12,177 nt of DNA from contig CAKUJB010000044.1 in NCBI GenBank assembly GCA_934661165.1, forward strand, positions 1 through 12,177, given 5' to 3'. The stretch is from an uncultured Microbacteriaceae bacterium. GTDB taxonomy: Bacteria > Actinomycetota > Actinomycetes > Actinomycetales > Microbacteriaceae. The translations under genes and the position numbers were made by a program. The notes under the pieces are model-generated. The model had not been told where the DNA came from. It saw nothing but the letters and a program-made list of their open reading frames with translations, and ran no database searches. Positions 1 through 6,965 of the stretch are shown here, piece after piece (position 1 is the stretch's first letter; the number at the start of each line of letters is the position of its first letter).

Positions 1-1
1 C

Positions 2-301
2 ATGAGCGAGCACGCTCACCACCACGGCTACATCAACGACAAGGACCGATACCTCAACCGGCTCAAGCGCATCGAGGGTCAGGCGCGAGGCATCTCCCGC
101 ATGGTCGACGAGGAGCAGTACTGCATCGACATCCTCACGCAGATCAGCGCCATGAAGAGCGCCCTCGAGGCTGTCGCCGTCGGCCTCCTCGACGACCACC
201 TCCGCCACTGCCTCGTCGACGCGGCCGAGGTCGGCGGCGCCGAGGCCGAGGCGAAGCTCAAGGAGGCCAGCGACGCGATCGCGCGGCTCGTGCGGTCCTG
301 A
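2..301 (+). CDS. csoR: CsoR-family copper-sensing transcriptional repressor
   Basis: A 99-residue all-helical metal-sensing repressor of the CsoR/RcnR (DUF156) family. In this family the apo protein binds operator DNA and Cu(I) binding releases it, derepressing copper resistance genes. The Cu(I) ligand set is complete: Cys41, His66 and Cys70 (in HLRHC), which favours copper over the nickel/cobalt or formaldehyde branches. The basic DNA-facing stretch RLKRIEGQARGI (residues 20-31) is typical. The N-terminus is His-rich (HAHHH, 4-8), common in actinobacterial members. The ATG is at base 2, so the promoter, RBS and any upstream copA/copZ partner lie outside the window, and a start further upstream cannot be excluded. 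The length matches the family. It ends 12 nt from the stop of the convergent DUF3817 gene. A matching operator-like dyad lies at 11002-11019. Family confidence is very high; copper specificity is inferred from the ligands. Confidence 0.93.
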   Translation: MSEHAHHHGYINDKDRYLNRLKRIEGQARGISRMVDEEQYCIDILTQISAMKSALEAVAVGLLDDHLRHCLVDAAEVGGAEAEAKLKEASDAIARLVRS

Positions 302-313
302 TGGGGTCGGCCC

Positions 314-778
314 TCAGTCGCGCCCGCCGGGCGGCCCGATGACGAGGAGCGCGATGAAGAGCGCCACGACCGCGAGCACGATGAGCCCGGCGAGGACCCA
401 GGGCCGGCGGAGGAACCAGCGCAGCAGCCCGTCGTACCAGCGGCGATCGCCGGGATCCTCGTCGTCGCCGAGGCGCCACTCGCCTGCGAGCCGTCCGGAG
501 CGGGCGAGCCAGATCTCGGCGGGAATCGTCGCGTAGGGCACGACCGCGCTCACGAGCGCGACGACCGCCGGCCAGGGCTTCCAGCGGTTGTTGAGCGCGA
601 CGAGCACCGCGGTCGCGCCGTAGGACAGGAAGACGAAGCCGTGGATCGCTCCCCCGATCGTCACCGCGACGTCGATCCCGGCCACGCCGCGCAGGACGAG
701 GCCGAGGATGAGGAGCGTCCAGGAGATCGCCTCGGCGATCGCGAGCGCGCGGAACAGGGTCGCGGGGGTGCGGAACAC
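314..778 (-). CDS. DUF3817 integral membrane protein (copy 1)
   Basis: A 154-residue membrane protein of the DUF3817 family, common in actinobacteria and of unknown biochemical function. Hydrophobic segments fall at about residues 8-32, 40-62 and 70-90, with a fourth at 127-150. The motif IGGAIHGFVFLSYGA (41-55) and the charged loop WYDGLLRWFLRRPW are the most recognisable parts. The start is GTG at 778; the next in-frame residues MFRTP match the paralogue at 8583-9047 exactly, which supports it. A weak purine-rich stretch precedes the start. It begins 36 nt after the histidine kinase stop, on the same strand, so it may be the last cistron of that operon, although no overlap ties it in. By hand alignment about 121 of 154 residues are identical to copy 2. 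The gene is convergent with csoR. No function should be assigned beyond the family. Confidence 0.88.
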   Translation of the reverse strand: MFRTPATLFRALAIAEAISWTLLILGLVLRGVAGIDVAVTIGGAIHGFVFLSYGATAVLVALNNRWKPWPAVVALVSAVVPYATIPAEIWLARSGRLAGEWRLGDDEDPGDRRWYDGLLRWFLRRPWVLAGLIVLAVVALFIALLVIGPPGGRD

Positions 779-814
779 GACCTCACCGTAGCGGGCGCAC
801 CTTGGCCCGGGCGG

Positions 815-2485
815 TCAGGCGCGCGTCGGCAGCCGCACCGTGAAGGCCGTGCCGACCCCGACCTCGCTCTCGACCGCGATGGTCCCGCCGTGGGCCTTGA
901 CGATCGCCTGGGAGATCGCGAGCCCGAGCCCGACGCCCGGCACCATGTCCCGCGCCGCGGCCGGCGCCCTGGCGAAGCGGTCGAAGATGCGCACGAGGTC
1001 CTCGGCGGCGATCCCCGGCCCGGTGTCGCTGACGGTCAGCGCGACCTCGGCGCCGTGATCCTCGACGCGCACCTCGACGCGGCCGCCGGCCGGGGTGAAC
1101 TTCAGCGCGTTCGACAGCAGGTTGTCGAGGGTCTGCCCGATGCGCTCGGGGTCGAAGCGGAACTCGGCGATCTCCGGCGGGGTGTGGAGGACGAGCTCGA
1201 TTCCCGCCTGATCGGCGGTCGGTCGCGCGGAGTCCACCGCCGCGGTCACGACCGGGAGCAGCATGCCGATGCGCGGCTCGAGCGGGAACTGCCCGGCCTC
1301 GACCTTCGCGGTGAAGAGCAGATCGCCGACGAGCTTGGCGAGGCGCCGCGCGTTGCGCTGGATGATGCCGAGGAACTTGCGGTGCTCCGGGTCGAGCGGG
1401 CGGGTCTCGTCGTCCTCGATGAGCTCGAGGTAGCCGAGGATCGAACTGAGCGGCGTGCGCAGCTCGTGCGAGACCGCGCCGACGAACTCGTCTTTGAGCC
1501 GGGCGACCTCGGCGGCTCGGGACTCGTCCGTGATGACGATGAGATAGCCGACCTGCTCGCCGCGCGCATCGAGTCGCGGCGTGACCGTGAGGCGCGTGGG
1601 CAGCACGCCGTCGCCGCGCCCGATGAGGTCCACCTCGCGCTCGACGTGCTCGCCGGCATCCGCCGACCGGCACAGCCCGCGCACGCCCGGCGCGAGCGGA
1701 TCGCCGGCCGCTGCCGGCGCCGCCTCCTTCGCGAGCGCGGCGAGCGTCGTCTCGGGGAAGAGCGCGTCGACGCGCAGTCGCCCGGCCACCGCGGACTCCT
1801 CTTGCCCGAAGAGCCTGACGGCCCCCGGATTCCACCGGAGCACGACGCCGTCGAGATCCGTGCTGATGAGCGCCTGCGCCGTCGCGGCGTCCCAGACGCT
1901 CTGGAACTCCCCGAGCAGGCGCCGGGCGAGCTCGGTTCGCTCGCGCTGCAGCCGGGACAGCTCATTGACGACGACCGCGGCCATCGCGAAGACGAGCGGC
2001 GTGATGACCCCGCGCAGCCACTGCTCGCCGCTCGACGGCGGCTGGCTGAAGAACGGCAGGAGCTGGCCGATCGCCGCGAGCCCCGCGGCGACGAGGATGT
2101 ATCGGCGGTGCGGCGCCGAGGCGAGCCAGACGACCGGGAGCAGGACGAAGCCGCCGAAGAGGGAGGCGACCCCGCCCGTGCCCGAGCGGAAGAAGCCGAG
2201 CGCGAGGATATCGATCATCGGCACGAGGAGCACGACCCAGCCCTCCCAGGTACCGCGGAGCGTCAGGACCGCGGCGAGTCCCGTCGCGACGACGATGCCC
2301 GCGATCCCGATGGACGCCTCGAGGACCGAGGTGAAATCGATCGAGTCGAGGATGACGACGAGCGCGACGCCGACGATGAGCAGCAGGACGGTCGGGAACT
2401 GCTTCGCGAGCGGACTCGGCCGCTCGATGAGGCGCGCGAACCACGACTTCGCCTCCCCGCGGATGACCGGCACGGCGGAGGTCAT
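815..2485 (-). CDS. Six-helix membrane PAS sensor histidine kinase
   Basis: A 556-residue sensor kinase. Residues 30-175 hold about six hydrophobic helices with short loops, so the input is probably sensed in or near the membrane; I do not recognise a named sensor module. A PAS-like domain follows (about 195-325, with STDLDGVVLRWNPGAVRLFG). The HisKA helix carries His340 in SHELRTPLSSILGYLEL. The ATP-binding domain has an N box (DNLLSNALKF, 454-463), G1 box (DTGPGI, 487-492) and G2 box (GVGLGLAI, 517-524). All catalytic elements are present. The chosen ATG at 2485 overlaps the stop of the 49-residue gene as ATGA; an in-frame start at 2563 would run through that whole membrane segment and adds an Arg-rich low-complexity tail, so it is rejected. 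No separate response regulator adjoins it. The only receiver nearby is the receiver-PIG-L protein at the head of the same operon, its likely partner (inference). Confidence 0.93.
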   Translation of the reverse strand: MTSAVPVIRGEAKSWFARLIERPSPLAKQFPTVLLLIVGVALVVILDSIDFTSVLEASIGIAGIVVATGLAAVLTLRGTWEGWVVLLVPMIDILALGFFRSGTGGVASLFGGFVLLPVVWLASAPHRRYILVAAGLAAIGQLLPFFSQPPSSGEQWLRGVITPLVFAMAAVVVNELSRLQRERTELARRLLGEFQSVWDAATAQALISTDLDGVVLRWNPGAVRLFGQEESAVAGRLRVDALFPETTLAALAKEAAPAAAGDPLAPGVRGLCRSADAGEHVEREVDLIGRGDGVLPTRLTVTPRLDARGEQVGYLIVITDESRAAEVARLKDEFVGAVSHELRTPLSSILGYLELIEDDETRPLDPEHRKFLGIIQRNARRLAKLVGDLLFTAKVEAGQFPLEPRIGMLLPVVTAAVDSARPTADQAGIELVLHTPPEIAEFRFDPERIGQTLDNLLSNALKFTPAGGRVEVRVEDHGAEVALTVSDTGPGIAAEDLVRIFDRFARAPAAARDMVPGVGLGLAISQAIVKAHGGTIAVESEVGVGTAFTVRLPTRA

Positions 2486-2631
2486 CGGAGGAGGAGCTCC
2501 CGCAGCACGACGCCGGCCGCGACGAGCACGAGCGCGATCCCGGCCTGGAGGACGAGCCGCCACTCGCGCCGTGCGTCCTGCCGGATCTCCCGCTGCGTCG
2601 CGGCGACCTCGGACCGTGTCGGCGCATTCAT
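2482..2631 (-). CDS. Small single-pass membrane protein (49 aa)
   Basis: A 49-residue hypothetical protein. Residues 1-26 are polar and basic (MNAPTRSEVAATQREIRQD, then ARREWR). Residues 27-43 form one hydrophobic helix (LVLQAGIALVLVAAGVV), and the tail ends RELLLR. The positive-inside rule puts the N-terminus in the cytoplasm. The evidence that it is real is positional: its ATG shares ATGA with the glycosyltransferase stop at 2628 and its TGA shares ATGA with the kinase start at 2485, so it exactly bridges the two genes. The alternative, an intergenic gap of about 140 nt inside an otherwise overlapping operon, is less likely. No family is recognised. It could be a subunit or stabiliser of the membrane glycosyltransferase or of the sensor kinase; both are guesses. 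Confidence 0.72.
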   Translation of the reverse strand: MNAPTRSEVAATQREIRQDARREWRLVLQAGIALVLVAAGVVLRELLLR

Positions 2632-4124
2632 CCGAGCACCCTCCCCACCTTCTCGGTCTTGCTCCAGCTGGCGTCGGCCCGACGCCACTCCTTGATGTAC
2701 GAGTCGACCGTGATCGCGCACAGCAGCGAGCCGTAGCCGACGAGGTACAGCAGCACGCGCGACAGCAGCCACCCGAGGACGGGCACCCGCTCGACGACGC
2801 GCGCGAGCCACGCGCCGAGCATCGCGACCGGACCCCAGACGTACATCGCGATCACCAGGGCGAGCTCGGTCGAGCCCTCGACCGTGACCCCGAGCGACGT
2901 CCAGACCATGTCGACGAGCGGCGGATGGATCGCGACGGCCATGAGCACGAGCGAGCCGACACCGGGGAAGAGGATCGCCTCCCGCCAGGAGCGCCACCCG
3001 GTGCGGGGATCGAGCTGCACGGCCACGAGGATCGAATAGACGAAGACGACCGCCGCGGCGATCCACATGAGGCTGAAGACGAATGCGGCGAGCCCGCTGT
3101 GCAGGAGCATGAGCCCGATGAGCCCGACCGCGGCGAGCGTCATCATCGCCGGCAGCAGCAGGACGCTGAACCAGATGATGCCGAACGCGAAGCCGCCGAG
3201 ACGGTGGGTGCGGCTCGGCCGGAACCAGAGCCGCCGGTAGTGCTTCGTCACCTGCACGTTGCCGCGCGCCCAGCGCAGCCGCTGCTTCCACAGCGCGTCG
3301 ATCGTCCTCGGCTCCTCCGCGAGCACGACGGCGTGCGGCTCGAAGACCATGCGTCTGCCCCGCAGCTGCGATTCGAATGTCGCCATGGTGTCCTCGGCGA
3401 GCGTGCCGGTCGGGATGCGGCCGCCGATCGCCTCGAGGTTCTCCCGGGTGTGCAGCTGCGCCCCGCCGGCGAGGCAGGCGATCGCGCCGAGCACGTTCTG
3501 CGCCCGCCGCGAGCCGAGCTGCGCCATGACGTACTCGATGCCGATGAACCGCGTGATGTAGTTGCGGTCGGCGCTGCCCTCGGCGATGTAGGCGGTCACC
3601 GCGCCGACCTTCGGGTCCACGAAGTGCCGCGTCATCTTCCGCAGCGAGTCGACGGCGAAGATGACGTCGGCGTCCATGATGAGGATCGCCTCCGCCCACG
3701 GCTCGGCGAGCACCGCCGAGATGCCGTGGTTGAGCGTGTGTGCCTTGCCCTCGCCGCCCTTGTCTCGGCGCAGGTGGATGACGCGGCCAGGATGCTCGCG
3801 CGCCTTCGCCAGCACGATGTCGGGGGTGTCGTCGGTGGAGGCGTCGTCGACGACGTAGATGCGCAGCCGCTCCGGCGGGTGGTCGAGCTGGAGGAGGCGA
3901 TCGATCGAGGCGGCGATGACGAGCCCCTCGTTCCACGCCGGCACGATGACCGCGACGTTCGGCCGAGCGTAGCCGGCGCGACCGTAGTGGTTGATGAATG
4001 CGTGGAGCGGCAGGACGAGGAACTGCAGCGCGGTCGTGAGCACCGGCACCGTGCCGATGATGACGCAGACGAGCAGCAGCGTGATGACCGCGGTCGTCAG
4101 CGCGGCCGCCCAGTCGATCGTCAT
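2628..4124 (-). CDS. Processive membrane GT2 glycosyltransferase
   Basis: A 498-residue family 2 inverting glycosyltransferase of the cellulose/hyaluronan/poly-GlcNAc synthase type. It would polymerise or transfer an NDP-sugar on the cytoplasmic face while the membrane part extrudes or holds the acceptor. One or two N-terminal helices (about 7-45) precede the GT-A domain: VPAWNE (61-66), VVDDAST (91-97), the DxD metal site MDADV (150-154), the acidic AEDT (243-246) and QRLRW (281-285), the Q-x-x-R-W signature of processive enzymes. Four to five helices follow (about 312-475). The ATG at 4124 lies 7 nt after the PHP stop behind a GAGGAATGAGCGGG stretch; the open frame upstream to 4433 is read-through of the PHP gene. 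Its stop overlaps the small membrane gene. The sugar donor is not readable from sequence; a neighbouring PIG-L deacetylase makes GlcNAc plausible (inference). Confidence 0.92.
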   Translation of the reverse strand: MTIDWAAALTTAVITLLLVCVIIGTVPVLTTALQFLVLPLHAFINHYGRAGYARPNVAVIVPAWNEGLVIAASIDRLLQLDHPPERLRIYVVDDASTDDTPDIVLAKAREHPGRVIHLRRDKGGEGKAHTLNHGISAVLAEPWAEAILIMDADVIFAVDSLRKMTRHFVDPKVGAVTAYIAEGSADRNYITRFIGIEYVMAQLGSRRAQNVLGAIACLAGGAQLHTRENLEAIGGRIPTGTLAEDTMATFESQLRGRRMVFEPHAVVLAEEPRTIDALWKQRLRWARGNVQVTKHYRRLWFRPSRTHRLGGFAFGIIWFSVLLLPAMMTLAAVGLIGLMLLHSGLAAFVFSLMWIAAAVVFVYSILVAVQLDPRTGWRSWREAILFPGVGSLVLMAVAIHPPLVDMVWTSLGVTVEGSTELALVIAMYVWGPVAMLGAWLARVVERVPVLGWLLSRVLLYLVGYGSLLCAITVDSYIKEWRRADASWSKTEKVGRVLG

Positions 4125-4131
4125 GACCCGC

Positions 4132-4845
4132 TCATTCCTCGGCCGCGTCCAGGAGTCGCACCACCTCGTCGTAGCGTCCGACATCACTGGCCTCGTGGGC
4201 GTCGGTCGAGGCGACGAGCTCGACCCCGGCCGATCTGGCCGCCCGGAGTGCCGCCGGGCCTGGGCACGCCCACTTCTCGTTGACCTCGACGACGGTCTCG
4301 GTCGCGGCGCAGGCCGACGCCCAGGCGGCGAGGCGCTCCGGCCCGAGCAGCGTCTCATCGAGGCCGATCTTCGGCAGGATCGAGAAGGCGTGGGCGAGCT
4401 GATTGCCCGGGTGGCGTCGGACGGCGGCGACATACGCCTCGATGAGCAGGTCGAGCGCCCCGTCTGCGCTCAGCCGCCCGTCCTCGATTCGCGCGGCGGT
4501 CGCGCGCGGCGACCAGGGGCCGTCCGTCCCGGGGAACTGGTGGTCGGCGATGAGCACCCGGTCGATGCCGGGCGGCAGCGGGGGGAGGTCGAGGGCGCCT
4601 GACGCGAACCGGAGCTTCGCCTCGACGCCGGTGCGGACGGTGATCGACTCGGGGACGTCGAGCGCGGCGACCGCCGCGGTGAACTCGGGCAGCCATGCGG
4701 TGTCCACGCGCACGTGCTCGACGAGTCGTAGCTCCGTGAGTCCCACGGCGGCCGCGGCCGCGAGGTTCTCCTCGAGCGAGGAATGCGCGTCATCCGAGAA
4801 CGTCGAATGCACATGGTGGTCGCCCCGCAGCTCCGCCCGCGTCAT
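4132..4845 (-). CDS. PHP-domain metal-dependent hydrolase (HisK-like)
   Basis: A 237-residue single-domain PHP protein. The family includes histidinol-phosphate phosphatase, polysaccharide-linked phosphotyrosine phosphatases and other phosphoesterases using a trinuclear metal site. All expected ligand motifs are visible: DHHVHS (9-14), LVEH (41-44), GVEAK with Glu75, ADHQF with His102, LAHAF with His152, EVNEK (187-191) and STDAHE (213-218) with Asp215 and His217. It is shorter than DNA-polymerase PHP domains and matches stand-alone HisK-like phosphatases. The ATG at 4845 overlaps the ATP-grasp stop as ATGA, which fixes the start. A longer in-frame start at 5925 would overlap the entire ATP-grasp gene and is rejected. 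No histidine-biosynthesis genes lie nearby, so within this operon a sugar phosphate or a phosphorylated glycan intermediate is a more likely substrate than histidinol phosphate (inference). Confidence 0.87.
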   Translation of the reverse strand: MTRAELRGDHHVHSTFSDDAHSSLEENLAAAAAVGLTELRLVEHVRVDTAWLPEFTAAVAALDVPESITVRTGVEAKLRFASGALDLPPLPPGIDRVLIADHQFPGTDGPWSPRATAARIEDGRLSADGALDLLIEAYVAAVRRHPGNQLAHAFSILPKIGLDETLLGPERLAAWASACAATETVVEVNEKWACPGPAALRAARSAGVELVASTDAHEASDVGRYDEVVRLLDAAEE

Positions 4846-5837
4846 ATCGCCTCGTCCTGGTGCGCCGCGTGCGCGGAGACGAGCACCTCGTCGACCTCGA
4901 CGACGATGTCCTCGAGGAAGCGCACGCTCGCGATCTCGCGGAACGGGATCGACGTCGGCAGTGGCCGGCCGAGGAATAGATCGACGACGAGCGAGGGGAT
5001 GTCGACGCCGGCGGCGATCGTGAGCGGCAGCGAGCCGGGGAACCGGGGGTTCACCTCGAGCAGCGCCGGGCGGCCGGCTCGGTCCCGCCGGAGCTGCACG
5101 TTCGCGACGCCGACGAGGCCGATCGCCCGCGCGACCGCGGCCGCGGAGGCCTCGAGCTCCGCATCGTGGACGGTGCGGCCGGCGATCGCGACACCGGAGT
5201 CGACGCGGCTGCGCAGGCGCGGCACGGCCGCGACGACGTGGCCGTCGGCGTCGGCGATGACGTCGACCGAGTACTCCTCCCCCGGCAGGAGGTCCTGCAC
5301 GAGGAGGTCCTCGTCGGTCGGGAGCGCCTCGAGCGCGGCTCGATCCGGCACGACGCGGACGCCGCGGCCGCCCGCGCCGAGCCGTGGCTTCGCGATGACG
5401 GGATACGTCCAGTCGACCGCGAGCGCGTCGAGGCCTGCGAGCCGGGTCGTCGGGACGCGGCACACGTCGCGGCATCGCTGCGCGAGCGCGAACTTGTCGA
5501 GGGCGATCTCGAGGGTCGCTGCCGGCGGCGCCGCGAGGATCGCGGGCGCGAGCTCGCCGCGACGGTCGGCGAGCGCGACGAGCTCGACGTCGACCGTCGA
5601 GATGACGAGGTCGATGCGGTCGTCCCGCACGAGCTCGGCGAGCGCCGCGACGAAGCCCTGGTCGCGGCCCGGCGGCACGAGCCGTCGCCGCTCGGCGGGC
5701 ACGAGGTAGAGGCCCGCCGCCCAGCCGTCCATGTCGGCGGCGATGACCTCGACGTCCTCCCGCCGCAGCAGGCCGCGCACGACGGCGATCCCGGCCGCGC
5801 CGCCGACCCCGGTGACGAGCACCCGCGTCGTCGCCAT
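4842..5837 (-). CDS. ATP-grasp ligase (CarB/PylC-like)
   Basis: A 331-residue ATP-grasp enzyme. The family joins a carboxylate to an amine or other nucleophile through an acyl-phosphate. The N-terminal Rossmann-like preATP-grasp domain opens VLVTGVGGAAG (6-16). The ATP-binding domain carries VIAKPRLGAGGRGVRVV (147-163, Lys150 and the glycine loop), the hinge LLVQDLLPGEEYSVD (178-192) and the metal-binding segment LLEVNPRFPGS (259-269) with Glu261 and Asn263. About 40 C-terminal residues rich in acidic and hydrophobic strands follow. Overall it resembles carbamoyl-phosphate-synthase-large-chain-like and PylC-like proteins. The ATG at 5837 shares one base with the upstream stop (TGATG), showing translational coupling. 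Its substrate is unknown. Next to a deacetylase that exposes amines, ligation of an amino acid or another acid to an amino sugar is a reasonable hypothesis (inference). Confidence 0.88.
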   Translation of the reverse strand: MATTRVLVTGVGGAAGIAVVRGLLRREDVEVIAADMDGWAAGLYLVPAERRRLVPPGRDQGFVAALAELVRDDRIDLVISTVDVELVALADRRGELAPAILAAPPAATLEIALDKFALAQRCRDVCRVPTTRLAGLDALAVDWTYPVIAKPRLGAGGRGVRVVPDRAALEALPTDEDLLVQDLLPGEEYSVDVIADADGHVVAAVPRLRSRVDSGVAIAGRTVHDAELEASAAAVARAIGLVGVANVQLRRDRAGRPALLEVNPRFPGSLPLTIAAGVDIPSLVVDLFLGRPLPTSIPFREIASVRFLEDIVVEVDEVLVSAHAAHQDEAI

Positions 5838-6880
5838 CAGCGCTCGACCTCGGTGCGCTCCATGATGTCGACGAGCCCGCGCGCGTCGCGGAGGATCTCG
5901 AGCGGCTCGACATACGCGCCCTCACCGAACCGCGACCAGTACTTCGCGGTCGTCGTCACGAAGTCATGGTCGAGATACGCGCGCGTGCCCGTCTGCGTCG
6001 CGAAGCAGTCGAGGAGCTCGAGCTTCGCGTCGATGAAGCGGTCGATCGCGACGAAGCGGTTCGGGTGGAAGTCGATCGTCGACGAGGGGCTCTGATAGCA
6101 GGCGACCGTCGTGATGCCCCGGGTCGCGACGATCGTCGCCTCGTGCACCGCGCGGTGATCCTGGTGCCGGTCGTGTCCCGTGTGCGTGTACACGACGGTC
6201 GGGTGCACCTCCCGCACGACCTCCTCGATGAGGCGCACGGTCGGGCCGCCGCCGTCGATCTCGGTGTCCGCAAGGTCCTTGAGGAAGAGGCGCGCGCCGA
6301 GCAGCTCGGCCGAGGCGAGCGATTCGTGCTGCCGCAGATCGGCGTCGCCGCCTCGGGCGCCCCGGCTCAGGGTGAGGATGACGAGTTCGTCGCCCGCGGC
6401 GCGGTGGGCCGCGAGGATGCCGCCGACGCCGATCTCGACGTCGTCGGGGTGGGCACCGACCGCGAGGACGACCTGCCGCTTGGCGGACGCGGCGCGGCGC
6501 ACGCGGCCCTCGGCGATGAGGCGCTCGACGGCGGCGACGACCTGCGCGGTGTCGAACGGCTTCGTCAGGAACTCGTCGGCCTGTGACCGGAGCGCCGACA
6601 CCGCGTAGTCGACTGAGACGTGCGCGGTCATGATCGCGACGGGCATCCACGGCACCTGCGCGCGGATCGCCTCGAGGAGCTCGAGGCCGCTCATCCCCGG
6701 CATCTCGATGTCGGCGATGACGAGGTCGGGGTCGAATGCGTCGAGCGCGTCGAGCGCGGCGCGCCCGTCCGCGACGGCGAGGACCTCGACGCCGAGTCGG
6801 CGTTCGAGGATTGTCTGCACGAGCTCGACGAGATCCGGATCGTCGTCGACCACCAGCACGCGCCCTGCGTCCGCGACCAC
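5837..6880 (-). CDS. Response-regulator receiver fused to PIG-L/LmbE deacetylase
   Basis: A 347-residue two-domain protein. Residues 7-122 are a complete receiver: acidic pair Asp12/Asp13 in VVDDD, phosphoacceptor Asp57 in VIADIEMPG, switch Thr85 in IMTAH and Lys107 in TKPF. After a short basic linker (about 123-136), residues 137-335 are a PIG-L/LmbE-type zinc N-deacetylase with AVGAHPDDVEIG (140-151; His144, Asp147 as ligands, Asp146 as probable base) and HTGHDRHQDHRAV (233-245), where His242 is the probable third zinc ligand. The family removes acetyl from GlcNAc-type substrates (MshB, BshB, PIG-L). No DNA-binding domain and no signal peptide are present, so output is probably enzymatic and cytoplasmic. 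The start is GTG at 6880 behind GAGGGAG, 85 nt after tmm. It heads the operon. Control of deacetylation by phosphorylation of Asp57 is an inference; the histidine kinase four genes on is the obvious donor. Confidence 0.93.
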   Translation of the reverse strand: MVADAGRVLVVDDDPDLVELVQTILERRLGVEVLAVADGRAALDALDAFDPDLVIADIEMPGMSGLELLEAIRAQVPWMPVAIMTAHVSVDYAVSALRSQADEFLTKPFDTAQVVAAVERLIAEGRVRRAASAKRQVVLAVGAHPDDVEIGVGGILAAHRAAGDELVILTLSRGARGGDADLRQHESLASAELLGARLFLKDLADTEIDGGGPTVRLIEEVVREVHPTVVYTHTGHDRHQDHRAVHEATIVATRGITTVACYQSPSSTIDFHPNRFVAIDRFIDAKLELLDCFATQTGTRAYLDHDFVTTTAKYWSRFGEGAYVEPLEILRDARGLVDIMERTEVER

Positions 6881-6965
6881 GCGCGCTCCCTCGTCTCAGT
6901 AGACCTGTCGGATCATTCTGCGCCATGGCGACCCCGTTGGCGCGGAAGTCGCGCATTCCTCCCGA
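6881..6965 (-). promoter_or_regulatory. Probable promoter-containing gap upstream of the receiver-PIG-L operon
   Basis: This 85-nt gap separates the tmm stop (6966) from the GTG of the operon's first gene. It carries the GAGGGAG ribosome-binding site (about 7 nt before the GTG). A perfect 10-bp palindrome CGCCATGGCG lies at 6921-6930. No convincing -35/-10 pair was seen on the minus strand, and no U-tract terminator for tmm. Either the operon promoter is here in a non-canonical form or transcription reads through from tmm. Confidence 0.3.

Noticed and set aside
641..4283. Very long plus-strand open frames (684 and 900 codons) opposite the kinase and glycosyltransferase genes
   Set aside because: Their translations are Arg/Asp/Glu/Pro/Ser-rich low complexity with no domain. 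They are the expected antisense shadows of high-GC genes whose minus-strand products have full catalytic motifs.
4125..4433. N-terminal extension of the GT2 gene by 103 codons
   Set aside because: The extension lies over the 3' part of the PHP gene and is Ser/Arg/Pro-rich. ATG 4124 has an RBS just after the PHP stop and starts at the first membrane helix.
4846..5925. Extended start for the PHP gene
   Set aside because: It would overlap the entire ATP-grasp gene in another frame. The ATGA overlap and DHHVHS at residues 9-14 support the start at 4845.
6921..6930. Palindrome CGCCATGGCG as an operator
   Set aside because: At this base composition 10-bp G/C palindromes are frequent, and nothing else ties it to a regulator.
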